This document shows, piece by piece, positions 7,472 through 15,502 of a stretch of DNA of 64,000 nucleotides. The notes under the pieces are model-generated. The model was not told where the DNA came from and ran no database searches. It was given only the letters and a program-made list of their open reading frames with translations. This DNA comes from Carnobacterium mobile DSM 4848 (GTDB taxonomy: Bacteria; Bacillota; Bacilli; Lactobacillales; Carnobacteriaceae), in the NCBI RefSeq assembly GCF_000744825.1, contig NZ_JQMR01000001.1, positions 2,093,501-2,157,500 of the forward strand. Reading direction: 5' to 3'. Position 1 is the first letter of the stretch. Every line of letters starts with the position of its first letter. The translations under genes were made by a program, and so were the position numbers.

Positions 7472-8908
7472 ATGTCAGGATTATTTGGAATATTAAACAA
7501 TTCAACAAAAGGCTTGAATGTGCAGCAATCTGCTTTGCAAACAACTAGTCACAACTTAGCGAACTCCAACACAGAAGGGTATTCAAGACAAAAAGTGAAT
7601 ATGGTAGCAGACAACCCGTATACTCTTGCTGGTGTCGGTAAGCTGGGAACAGGAGTAAGAATTTCTTCTATCGACCGTGTTGTAGATCCTTATGTTAATA
7701 AACAACTGCAAAATGAAAACTCTTCTTTAGAGATGTATAAACAAAAATCAGATGTTTTGGGCCAGCTGGAAGGTATTTTTAATGAGCCTTCAACAACAGG
7801 TTTGAATAACAACATCAGCAAAGTCTTTTCTTCTTGGACTTATTTAGGTTCGAATCCAGAATTAGCTACTGCTAAAACAATGGTTGCACAAAACTCAGAA
7901 ACATTTACCGATACGCTGCACCATATGTCCAATCAAATTGATTCTTTACATAAGGGAACAGTCAAAGATATCAAAAAAGATGTATCGGACTTCAATGCAA
8001 AAGTTCAACAACTCGATTCACTAAACAAACAAATTTTTAAGGTCACGGTTAAAGGCGAGTCTCCTAATGACTTATTGGATCAACAAGATAAACTGTTAAA
8101 TGACATTGCGGGAATCGCAGGAGTAGAAGCAACGTATGATAAGTTCAACCGTGTCAGCATCAAAGTAGATGGTCAAGAAATCTTAAGCGAAAATAACATC
8201 AAGACATTAGGCACTTCACAAGTCCCAGCTGGACAATTAGTAGTCAACCAAGAAAACGGAGAACAAACACCTATTTCAATCAAATCCGGCAGTATCAAAG
8301 GCTCGCAAGAAGCTCTCGTAGAAATCGACGATAAAAAACAAGACTTAAACGACTTGGCTTTTACTTTTGCAACAGCAGTCAACACGGTACATAGCAATGG
8401 CGGAGAAGGAATTCCTTTCTTTGATTTAGGTTCGCCTGAAGACGGGAATTATGCCGCATCGCTAAAAGTAAATGATGAAATTTTAAAAGACGTCACTAAA
8501 ATCAATGCGGGTAAAGATGTCACTAAAGTTGTAGACGGAGACGGCACACGAGCGCAAGCAATCGCTGGTCTGCAAAATACAACTTTAGGTTATCCAGCAG
8601 CCGATATTAAATACAATAAAGAGACGATGACGATTGAAAACCAAGTAGGCGGTTCAACGGTTACAGGAGCCTACAACGATACAGTCACTCAAATGGGAAT
8701 TGTCAAGCAGCAAGCGGATAATATGGCAGACAGTCAAGATGGATTAGTCAGTCTGCTTCAAGCACGCTGCGAATCGGTCTCAGGTGTCTCGATCAATGAA
8801 GAAGTAGCGGATACCATGAAATACCAAAGTGCTTTTCAAGCAAACTCACGTATTATTTCAGTAGTTTCAGAAATGCTGGATACGTTAATCAACCGAACGG
8901 GGGTATAA
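7472..8908 (+). CDS. flgK: Hook-filament junction protein FlgK (HAP1)
   Basis: FlgK joins hook and filament. The 478-aa protein has the conserved N-terminal rod/hook segment (LQTTSHNLANSNTEGYSRQ, about 21-39). The variable middle follows, and the C-terminal helix ends in QANSRIISVVSEMLDTLI. Length is normal to short for the family. A GAGGTGAGAG ribosome site precedes the ATG. flgL follows 3 bases downstream, and the two are likely coupled. Confidence 0.95.
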   Translation: MSGLFGILNNSTKGLNVQQSALQTTSHNLANSNTEGYSRQKVNMVADNPYTLAGVGKLGTGVRISSIDRVVDPYVNKQLQNENSSLEMYKQKSDVLGQLEGIFNEPSTTGLNNNISKVFSSWTYLGSNPELATAKTMVAQNSETFTDTLHHMSNQIDSLHKGTVKDIKKDVSDFNAKVQQLDSLNKQIFKVTVKGESPNDLLDQQDKLLNDIAGIAGVEATYDKFNRVSIKVDGQEILSENNIKTLGTSQVPAGQLVVNQENGEQTPISIKSGSIKGSQEALVEIDDKKQDLNDLAFTFATAVNTVHSNGGEGIPFFDLGSPEDGNYAASLKVNDEILKDVTKINAGKDVTKVVDGDGTRAQAIAGLQNTTLGYPAADIKYNKETMTIENQVGGSTVTGAYNDTVTQMGIVKQQADNMADSQDGLVSLLQARCESVSGVSINEEVADTMKYQSAFQANSRIISVVSEMLDTLINRTGV

Positions 8909-8911
8909 TCG

Positions 8912-9835
8912 ATGCGTGTAACAGATTCCTTAATGTCTCAAAGCTTCTTAAGAAACTTAAGTACAAACACAAAAAATATGCAAAAATACCAGGAACAATT
9001 GTCTTCATTAAAAGAAGTCAATCGGCCTTCTGATGACCCCTTGCGTGTTTCTAAGATTTTAGATTTGAATAATACGATCGTGCAAAATGATCAGTACAAA
9101 ACAACGATCAATGATGCGGTGCAATGGACAAACGTCCAAGACTCGGCTTTAAGCAGTGCAACAAAATCATTGCAGCGGATTAAAACATTGATCCAATCTT
9201 CAGCTAACGACACGCTGAGTCATTCTGACCGACAAGCCAATAAAGCTGAAATTGCTTCAGAAATTCACGGAGTGGTCGATGCCTTAAATACAAATTTTGG
9301 CGGACGGTATGTCTTTTCCGGTATGAATACGACTGAAAGACCATTTGACGTAACAACTATTGATGGCGAAATTACTGGGATTACCTATAGTGGAACAAAG
9401 GAAGGCGACGGCAACCTGTCTCGTGAAATCGCTCCTGGAGTTTCCATTCAATTGAATACCGATGGCCGTGAATTCATAAACGAGCAAGGAACAGCTGAGT
9501 CTCCGGATAACTTAGGTTCCTTTTTCAAAGATGTTATGCATGCTTTAAACACGGACGACACAGAAAAATTATCTGGACTATTAGACAGAGCAGATAAACA
9601 AATTGAAAATGTAGTTTCAAATCGTGCTAAAACAGGAGCTGTTTTTAATCGCTTAGAAGCGACTCTAGAACGCAATGACAGCGAAAAGTTAAACCTTAAA
9701 TCGATGTTAGCTGAAAACCAAGACATTGATCTAGCCGAAAAATACATGCAATTCACAATGGAAAAAACAGCTTATCAAGCGTCTTTAGCAATGGGAACAC
9801 AAATTTTACAAACTAACATACTGGACTATCTTTAA
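8912..9835 (+). CDS. flgL: Hook-filament junction protein FlgL (HAP3)
   Basis: FlgL is the second junction protein, exported by the flagellar type III system with FlgN as chaperone. The 307-aa sequence has a flagellin-like N-terminal domain (LSSLKEVNRPSDDP, about 30-43) and C-terminal coiled region (YMQFTMEKTAYQASLAMGTQ). The GGRYVFSGMNTTERPF segment near 129 is typical of FlgL. It ends the flgM operon. Confidence 0.94.
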   Translation: MRVTDSLMSQSFLRNLSTNTKNMQKYQEQLSSLKEVNRPSDDPLRVSKILDLNNTIVQNDQYKTTINDAVQWTNVQDSALSSATKSLQRIKTLIQSSANDTLSHSDRQANKAEIASEIHGVVDALNTNFGGRYVFSGMNTTERPFDVTTIDGEITGITYSGTKEGDGNLSREIAPGVSIQLNTDGREFINEQGTAESPDNLGSFFKDVMHALNTDDTEKLSGLLDRADKQIENVVSNRAKTGAVFNRLEATLERNDSEKLNLKSMLAENQDIDLAEKYMQFTMEKTAYQASLAMGTQILQTNILDYL

Positions 9836-9876
9836 TAGATAGTTCAATTCTTTTGTAAAAATTTGCTGTTTACACT

Positions 9877-9902
9877 TAAGTCTAAATTTAACTGTCCGAT
9901 AT
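9877..9902 (+). promoter_or_regulatory. Sigma-D promoter P1 of flagellin
   Basis: TAAG (9877-9880), 15 bases, CCGATAT (9896-9902). It is followed by GGGTAGAAGG, nearly identical to the sequence after P2, so P1 and P2 look like a local duplication. Confidence 0.75.
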
Positions 9903-9932
9903 AGAGGGTAGAAGGAAAGCAAGTCTACTGAT

Positions 9933-9959
9933 ATCAATTATTTTTTTAAAATAATTGAT
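9933..9959. other. Perfect 12-bp hairpin between the two flagellin promoters
   Basis: ATCAATTATTTT (9933-9944) pairs perfectly with AAAATAATTGAT (9948-9959) across a TTT loop. It lies downstream of P1 and upstream of P2. It could stall P1 transcripts, protect mRNA, or serve as a palindromic operator. Confidence 0.55.
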
Positions 9960-9969
9960 GTAAACTACT

Positions 9970-9995
9970 TAATACAAGATTAATCGTGCCGATAT
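9970..9995 (+). promoter_or_regulatory. Sigma-D promoter P2 of flagellin
   Basis: TAAT (9970-9973), 15 bases, CCGATAT (9989-9995), preceded by G. Transcription from here gives a leader of about 45 bases to the flagellin ATG. Confidence 0.8.
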
Positions 9996-10046
9996 AAAAG
10001 GTAGAAGGCAACACCTTCACAAATAGACTCTAGGAGGAACACAATC

Positions 10047-11120
10047 ATGAGAATCAATACAAATACAGCAGCAATGAATACTTATTCTAATCTTACAGCA
10101 GCTAACGCTTCAAAGAGCAACTCATTAGCTAAGTTGTCATCAGGTCTACGTATCAACAAAGCAGGAGACGATGCAGCAGGTTTAGCGATTTCAGAAAAAA
10201 TGAAAAACCAAGTTAGTGGAATGACTCAAGCTTCACGTAATGCACAAGATGGAATTTCATTGATTCAAACAGCTGAAGGGGGACTAAAAGAAACGCATAG
10301 CATTTTAAACCGTATGCGTGATTTAACTGTTCAGGCAGCTAATGGAACAAATACGAAAGAAGATAAAGGTGCTATTCAAAAAGAGATTACGTCTTTACAA
10401 GAAGAAGTTAAAAGAATTGCAGATACTACGAAATTTAATAACCAACCACTTATGAATAAAGGCACAGCATTAAGTGATCGTAAAATTACAACAGCTACGG
10501 TAAATGCAGCTATTGAAAAAGGTTCAGCAGCAGTTGCTGATAAGGCATTCATGACAACAGCTCTTAAAGATATAGCAGGTGTCACAGTTCCAGCCGATGA
10601 AACAGGAGAAGCGTTACAGAGTTTGTCAGAAACAAAACTTAATGAAGTAATAAAGGAATATAATGATAAGGCTACTCATAAAGTTTCTATCGAAGATTTA
10701 AAAGAAGCAGGTGCAGCCGAACCAACTACATTTTCTTTCCAAATAGGTGCGAATAAAGCAGAAAGAATTGATGTAACAATTAATAATATGACTGCTGCTG
10801 GATTGAAAATTGATAAAATTAACGTTACTGATCTAAAACAGACTACGGATGATATCCTAGGAAAACTTGATGATGCTATTGAACAAGTTTCTGATCAACG
10901 TGCTAACTTGGGTGCAGTTCAGAACCGTTTAGACCACACAGTTTCTAACTTAGCTACAACAAAAGAAAACTTATCAGAAGCTAACTCACGTATTACTGAC
11001 GTAGATATGGCTGAAGAAATGATGAGCTTCACAAAATCAAATATCCTTTCTCAAGCATCTACTTCAATGTTGGCTCAAGCAAACCAAATGCCACAAAGTG
11101 TTCTTTCATTATTACAATAA
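10047..11120 (+). CDS. hag: Flagellin
   Basis: Flagellin is the filament subunit. The 357-aa protein has a typical D0/D1 N-terminus (MRINTNTAAMNTYSNL, then LSSGLRINKAGDDAAGLAIS) and the D1/D0 C-terminus (NRITDVDMAEEMMSFTK-like segment ending VLSLLQ). The central variable part is small, about 140 residues rich in Ala, Thr and Lys, so the filament surface should be simple. The ATG follows TAGGAGGAAC. It is a single-gene unit with two sigma-D promoters and a strong terminator. No fliW/csrA pair is seen, so flagellin translation is not controlled by neighbouring genes as in Bacillus. Confidence 0.97.
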   Translation: MRINTNTAAMNTYSNLTAANASKSNSLAKLSSGLRINKAGDDAAGLAISEKMKNQVSGMTQASRNAQDGISLIQTAEGGLKETHSILNRMRDLTVQAANGTNTKEDKGAIQKEITSLQEEVKRIADTTKFNNQPLMNKGTALSDRKITTATVNAAIEKGSAAVADKAFMTTALKDIAGVTVPADETGEALQSLSETKLNEVIKEYNDKATHKVSIEDLKEAGAAEPTTFSFQIGANKAERIDVTINNMTAAGLKIDKINVTDLKQTTDDILGKLDDAIEQVSDQRANLGAVQNRLDHTVSNLATTKENLSEANSRITDVDMAEEMMSFTKSNILSQASTSMLAQANQMPQSVLSLLQ

Positions 11121-11133
11121 TCAAACAATTTTT

Positions 11134-11166
11134 ACTAAAAGCCGGCGCTTTGCCGGCTTTTAGTTT
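11134..11166 (+). terminator. Flagellin terminator
   Basis: A perfect 13-bp stem, ACTAAAAGCCGGC (11134-11146) with GCCGGCTTTTAGT (11152-11164), has a 5-base loop and a T-rich 3' side. Confidence 0.85.
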
Positions 11167-11206
11167 ATAATGAAATTTGTTTGTTAGATGAATGGAGAAG
11201 ATTGAT

Positions 11207-11560
11207 ATGGATATCGTTCAAGCTATCAATAATGCACTTCAAATACGCCCTATCGGAATTGAAGAAAGTCCACAGACTGATTTTAAAGATAACAAGATTC
11301 AGACTAAAGAAGAAAAACCAAAAGAAATTGTTTTTTCTAAAGAAGAGCTGCAAAAAAAAGTTGATGAAATAAATGAGTATGTGTTAGGATACAATGCTCA
11401 ATTTTCATTTAAAGTGCATGAAGGAACAGGAAGAACCTTTGTACGGATGATCGACATGCAGACCCATGATGTGATCAAAGAAATTCCGCCAGAAAGAATG
11501 TTGGATGTGGTTGCTGGCATATGGGATTTAATGGGAATAGCAGTAGACAGAAAGGAATGA
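11207..11560 (+). CDS. flaG: FlaG family protein
   Basis: FlaG proteins precede fliD in many flagellar loci and influence filament length. The start at 11207 is preferred because GGAG (11194-11197) is well placed for it, giving 117 aa; an in-frame ATG at 11192 overlaps that site. The conserved C-terminal half contains LGYNAQFSFKVHEGTGRTFV and DVIKEIPPERMLDVV. The N-terminal half is polar and variable, as usual. fliD follows 4 bases downstream. Confidence 0.88.
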   Translation: MDIVQAINNALQIRPIGIEESPQTDFKDNKIQTKEEKPKEIVFSKEELQKKVDEINEYVLGYNAQFSFKVHEGTGRTFVRMIDMQTHDVIKEIPPERMLDVVAGIWDLMGIAVDRKE

Positions 11561-11564
11561 AGAA

Positions 11565-13001
11565 ATGGCAAATGATTTAAGTTTTATGGGTTCGTATTCA
11601 GGAATTGATATGAATACGGTGAACTCATTGATTGAAGCCGAGTCAGGCAAGTTGGTCAAATTCACCAATAAGCAAGCTAGTTTAACAACTGAAAAAAATG
11701 CATGGAAAGATGTTAATACGCGTTTGAACAGTTTATATGAAAAACTGGAAAGGCTAGAAAAAGATGAGACCTTTCAAGCCAGAACAGTTAAAAGCTCAGA
11801 TGAAACTAAATTGGGAATTACCGCAAAAGAAAATGCTCAATTAGGGGACTATTCTGTAAAAGTAATCCGGTTGGCTTCATCTTCAACGATGACTTCTGGT
11901 GAGATTTCGGCTGCAGAAGGTAAATCAATTAAAGATGCACTAAGCTTGGATGGTAAGTTTTCAATTACGAATCAAGATTACTCTTCAGAGAAACCTGAAG
12001 AAAATATTGTTTCTATTGACATCAAGCCAGAAGATAGCTTAAAAGACATTGTTGGAAAAATAAACAAACAAACGAAAGTATCTGGTGTTCAAGCGAAAAT
12101 TGTTGATAAACAAATCATTTTGACAGATACAAAAATGGGAGATCGCACATTCACTCTTGAAGGAACAAATTCAATTGTCAATAAGTTAGGACTAGACACA
12201 AATCCAATCATAAATGGTCAGTCTTCCGAAATAGAAGTTGATGGAATAACGATTATAAGCGACACGAATGCGGTTGAAGATGCGATTGACGGAGTTACGC
12301 TAACTCTTAAAGAGCTTAGCGAAACGGGTAAACCAATGACGGTAACAGTGAAAGAAGATACAGCGAAAACTGAAAAATCTATCCAAGAAGTTATCGATCA
12401 ATACAACTCTACCTTAGCTTTTGTAGGAGAACAGCTAAGTGTTGGGGATCCTTCTGCAGAAAAGAATAAAACAGGTGCTTTAGTTGGCGATAACTCATTG
12501 ATGCGTCTGGAAAAAGGACTACGTTCTCTCATGACGGCTAATGTGAACAATGGTATTACGTCTATTAAAAATATGAAAGACTTAGGTATTACAGTTGACC
12601 GTGAAGGAAAAGCTGCGTTAGATACGAAAAAATTAAAAGAAGCATTAGCAACTGATCCAGATGCTGTAAAAAATCTTTTCTTTACACCTAGTAAAACAGA
12701 ACAAGGGATTGAAGGCGAACCGGCAGTTAAAACCAATGAAGAAAACGGCATGGCTCAAAAGATGCGGTCTTTGATTGATAGTTACATTTCTGACAAAACG
12801 GGTATTATTATGAACAAGTCTAAAACGTTTGATAACGAAATCAAGGATATTAGTAAGAGTATTACAAGTTTTAATGAACGGTTAGAGAAAAAGCGCTCTA
12901 ATTATATTGCGATGTTCACGCGTTTGGATACCGTGATGATGCAAGCAGAATCACAAATGGCTTATTTAAACAGCCAATTTAATCCGCCAAGTACTAAATA
13001 G
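11565..13001 (+). CDS. fliD: Filament cap protein FliD (HAP2)
   Basis: FliD forms the cap at the filament tip under which flagellin polymerises. The 478-aa protein has the FliD_N region with the SYSGIDMNTVNSLIEAE motif (about 9-25) and the ENAQLGDYSVKVIRLASS segment near 90. The C-terminal FliD_C domain ends in a coiled coil with IAMFTRLDTVMMQAESQMAYL. Length is usual. It lies between flaG and fliT-fliS, the chaperones for late subunits. Confidence 0.95.
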   Translation: MANDLSFMGSYSGIDMNTVNSLIEAESGKLVKFTNKQASLTTEKNAWKDVNTRLNSLYEKLERLEKDETFQARTVKSSDETKLGITAKENAQLGDYSVKVIRLASSSTMTSGEISAAEGKSIKDALSLDGKFSITNQDYSSEKPEENIVSIDIKPEDSLKDIVGKINKQTKVSGVQAKIVDKQIILTDTKMGDRTFTLEGTNSIVNKLGLDTNPIINGQSSEIEVDGITIISDTNAVEDAIDGVTLTLKELSETGKPMTVTVKEDTAKTEKSIQEVIDQYNSTLAFVGEQLSVGDPSAEKNKTGALVGDNSLMRLEKGLRSLMTANVNNGITSIKNMKDLGITVDREGKAALDTKKLKEALATDPDAVKNLFFTPSKTEQGIEGEPAVKTNEENGMAQKMRSLIDSYISDKTGIIMNKSKTFDNEIKDISKSITSFNERLEKKRSNYIAMFTRLDTVMMQAESQMAYLNSQFNPPSTK

Positions 13002-13022
13002 TTCCTAAAAGGAGGTTAGAAA

Positions 13023-13388
13023 ATGACAACAAGCAGTGAATGGAGTCAGTTGCGGTCTGACTTATTGGAAGAAGTGTGGCAATTAGTAACCTCCTGGGAT
13101 GGAACGACTAAACATGCTTTAGAAATTATTGAAAACAATCAAAATCACTTAGACCAATGGCAAGCGTCAAACAACCATGTCGTACACAGAGAATATTTGC
13201 CTTATACTGAAAGTGAAAAAGAGAAACAGGCAGATATTTTACGATACCAACAAAGTATCTTGAATATTATACGCAGTGAACGAATGACAGTGATGTCTCG
13301 TATGAAACAAGTCAATCAAAAAAATAAAGTTCGAGACAATTACATTTCAGTGAAACCCGATTCGATATTTATCGACAAAGGGCTGTAA
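13023..13388 (+). CDS. fliT: FliT-like flagellar chaperone
   Basis: This helical 121-aa protein lies between fliD and fliS behind an AAAAGGAGG site. It has no diagnostic motif that I recognise. Size, helix-rich composition and position match FliT, the FliD chaperone, which is poorly conserved in Firmicutes. A short helical protein of other function in the same slot is possible. Confidence 0.6.
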   Translation: MTTSSEWSQLRSDLLEEVWQLVTSWDGTTKHALEIIENNQNHLDQWQASNNHVVHREYLPYTESEKEKQADILRYQQSILNIIRSERMTVMSRMKQVNQKNKVRDNYISVKPDSIFIDKGL

Positions 13389-13397
13389 GACAATAAA

Positions 13398-13444
13398 CGG
13401 TCATCTTAAACAAAAGAGCCGCAAGAAGTTGCTGTAGATGACCG
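13398..13444 (+). other. Long-loop hairpin between fliT and fliS
   Basis: CGGTCATCT (13398-13406) pairs perfectly with AGATGACCG (13436-13444). The enclosed 29 bases contain a weaker inner fold. It precedes the fliS ribosome site by about 30 bases and may tune fliS translation or mRNA stability. Confidence 0.4.
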
Positions 13445-13492
13445 CTACATAAGTAATGAACGGGCACAATGAAAAAAAGGAGAGACCAACAA

Positions 13493-13855
13493 ATGAATTA
13501 CAGAAACGGATCAAACATTTATAAACAAAATCAAATCTTAAATGCCACTCCTAAAAAATTAGTAGTTTTACTGTATGAAGGAGCCATTAAAAATTTGAAA
13601 CTGGCTGAACTTTCAGCAGAAGAAAAGAAAATTGAAGCGACCGGCACGGCTTTGATTAAAGCGCAAAACATCATCAGTGAATTGATGAATACGTTGGATT
13701 TTGAAAACGGCGGAGAAGTTGCGCAAAACCTAAGTCAGTTGTATGACTATCTTTTAACTGAGTTGATCAAAGCGAATAGTTCCAAGCAATCAGAGGATAT
13801 CAAAAGAAGCCGAGTGATGTTGGAAGAGCTGCGCGATGCTTGGATTGAGATTTAA
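13493..13855 (+). CDS. fliS: Flagellin export chaperone FliS
   Basis: FliS keeps flagellin unfolded and delivers it to FlhA. Start 13493 follows AAAGGAGAG and gives 120 aa; an upstream in-frame ATG at 13469 lacks a ribosome site. Recognisable segments are YKQNQILNATPKKLVVLLYEG near the N-terminus and KAQNIISELMNTLDFENGGE. It ends the flaG-fliD-fliT-fliS group, followed by a strong terminator. Confidence 0.94.
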   Translation: MNYRNGSNIYKQNQILNATPKKLVVLLYEGAIKNLKLAELSAEEKKIEATGTALIKAQNIISELMNTLDFENGGEVAQNLSQLYDYLLTELIKANSSKQSEDIKRSRVMLEELRDAWIEI

Positions 13856-13935
13856 ACAGACAGAAATTATAACTGTTGATTTTTTGACACAATTACAAAA
13901 TGAGCTAAAAAAACGATTAAAACGGTAATATACAG

Positions 13936-13971
13936 AAAAGCCCTTACTTATACAAAGTAAGGGCTTTTTTT
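13936..13971 (+). terminator. Terminator after fliS
   Basis: AAAAGCCCTTACTT (13936-13949) pairs with AAGTAAGGGCTTTT after a 5-base loop, followed by a T tract. It is a clear rho-independent terminator closing the filament block. Confidence 0.9.
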
Positions 13972-14271
13972 GCAAACCGCGGTAAAAAACGATTTTAATT
14001 GGAAAACAATTAAGAATTAGGCGGGCGTTATTTTATTTTGTAAAAAGATTAAAACATTGTAGTGATTCTTGCGAAAAGTATAGTTAAGAAAGCTATTGCT
14101 GTATTAAATTAATTCAGTTATACTTTTTTTTGGCGAACGATTAGATAATTCTTATAGAAAAAAACGCACTTTATTTAAAGTTGAAATAATAACGTTTGTG
14201 TTTTTTAGTTGGCGACTGTTAAAAATAAAACGTTCTTTTTTTAATGGTACTTTTAAGTTGGAGGAATCAGA
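13972..14271 (+). promoter_or_regulatory. flgB operon leader with a possible sigma-A promoter
   Basis: This AT-rich, 300-bp gap has no gene. TTGTAG (14057-14062) and TATAGT (14079-14084) are 16 bases apart and could drive the long basal-body and export operon. No CCGATA box is present, consistent with an early class not dependent on sigma-D. Confidence 0.4.
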
Positions 14272-14652
14272 ATGAGCAACTTTACATATAATTTGATGAA
14301 ACAAGCAATGGACGCAACTTCGCTGAGACAAGAAACGATTTCCAGCAACATTGCGAATGTGAATACACCTGAATACAAAGTAAATAAAGTGGAGTTTGAA
14401 AGTTTATTGAACAAAGCTTCTAATGGGTTAGGATTGACAAAAACGAATGATCGGCATTTAGGCATTTCTTCTGCAGATGAAGCGGCTCCTATTGTGACCA
14501 AGCGAACAAACACAGCGGTCAAAGACAATGGAAACAATGTGGATATCGATATGGAGATGACAGATCAAGCAGAGAATACTCTTGAATACAATGCGTTAGT
14601 CTCTCAATTAAATGCTCGCTACGCCATGCTGCGCAGTGTGATTACCAAGTAA
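14272..14652 (+). CDS. flgB: Flagellar rod protein FlgB
   Basis: FlgB is a proximal rod subunit. The 126-aa protein has the rod/hook N-terminal signature ISSNIANVNTPEYK (about 23-36) and the family's C-terminal helix (LVSQLNARYAMLRSVITK). A TTGGAGGAA site precedes the ATG. It begins the long flgB-to-flhA set, the same order as the fla/che operon of Bacillus subtilis. Confidence 0.95.
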   Translation: MSNFTYNLMKQAMDATSLRQETISSNIANVNTPEYKVNKVEFESLLNKASNGLGLTKTNDRHLGISSADEAAPIVTKRTNTAVKDNGNNVDIDMEMTDQAENTLEYNALVSQLNARYAMLRSVITK

Positions 14653-14681
14653 TAGTCGAAAAGACAATAGGAGGCATAAAA

Positions 14682-15116
14682 ATGGCATTATTTGATTCTA
14701 TGCACATCAATGCAAGCGGGTTAAGTCTTGAACGGCTCAAGTTAGATACCGTTTCGACGAATATCGCCAATGTGAATACGACTCGAACGGCTGAAGGCGG
14801 CCCGTATGTAAAAAAAGAAGTGATTTTTGAAGAGAGTCTGAAAAAGGCCGGTTCTTCTTTGGATGGACAGTTGAACACAAAAAGTTTTGGCGTGAAAGCG
14901 ACAGAAATCAGAGAAAACAAAGATGATTTGGTCATGGAGTACAATCCGACACATCCAGATGCGAATGAAGAAGGTTTTGTTCAGATGCCAAATGTCAATA
15001 TGACAGATGAGATGATCGATATGATCACGGCTCAACGAACTTATGATGCGAATGTGACGGCTTTGAATGCCAGCAAAGAGATGTTGAAAAAAGCTTTAGA
15101 GATTTCTATCGGTTAA
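14682..15116 (+). CDS. flgC: Flagellar rod protein FlgC
   Basis: FlgC is a proximal rod subunit of 144 aa. It has the rod/hook motif LKLDTVSTNIANVNTTRT near the N-terminus, and NVNMTDEMIDMITAQRTYDAN in the C-terminal rod domain. An AGGAGG site precedes the ATG. It lies between flgB and fliE as in Bacillus. Confidence 0.95.
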   Translation: MALFDSMHINASGLSLERLKLDTVSTNIANVNTTRTAEGGPYVKKEVIFEESLKKAGSSLDGQLNTKSFGVKATEIRENKDDLVMEYNPTHPDANEEGFVQMPNVNMTDEMIDMITAQRTYDANVTALNASKEMLKKALEISIG

Positions 15117-15148
15117 ACAAGCACAATGGAAGATAAAGGAGAATGAGC

Positions 15149-15475
15149 ATGAACGTAGAAGCTTTATATACTAGTTTATTAAATGGAGCAGGACAAGTAA
15201 ATCCTTTAGAAAGAATGAGCGGGGTTGCTGAAAAAACTTCCGCAAAGGATTCAACCGGTTCTTTTGCCGGTATGGTAGAAAAAGCTATGGGAACGCTAAA
15301 TGAAAAGCAACTAGCTTCAGACCAAGCGGTACAAGGTCTGATAACAGGAGATGCCGATAGTTTACATAATGTGATGATCAAAACGTCAGAAGCACAATTA
15401 TCACTTGACTTAGCTTTACAAGTAAGAAATAAGTGCTTAGAAGCGTATAACGAAGTAAAAAATATGCAATTTTAA
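15149..15475 (+). CDS. fliE: Hook-basal body protein FliE
   Basis: FliE connects the MS ring to the rod. The start at 15149 is preferred over ATG 15143 because AAAGGAG (15135-15141) is 7 bases upstream; it gives 108 aa. The C-terminal part, DSLHNVMIKTSEAQLSLDLA then RNKCLEAYNEVKNMQF, is the FliE signature. fliF follows directly. Confidence 0.93.
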   Translation: MNVEALYTSLLNGAGQVNPLERMSGVAEKTSAKDSTGSFAGMVEKAMGTLNEKQLASDQAVQGLITGDADSLHNVMIKTSEAQLSLDLALQVRNKCLEAYNEVKNMQF

Positions 15476-15502
15476 TGAGTGTTTAAGGGAGCTACTGCAT
15501 TA

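Noticed and set aside
8590-8615. GCCGATAT-like box inside flgK
   Set aside because: It lies in coding sequence with no -35 match at proper spacing and no downstream gene in range.
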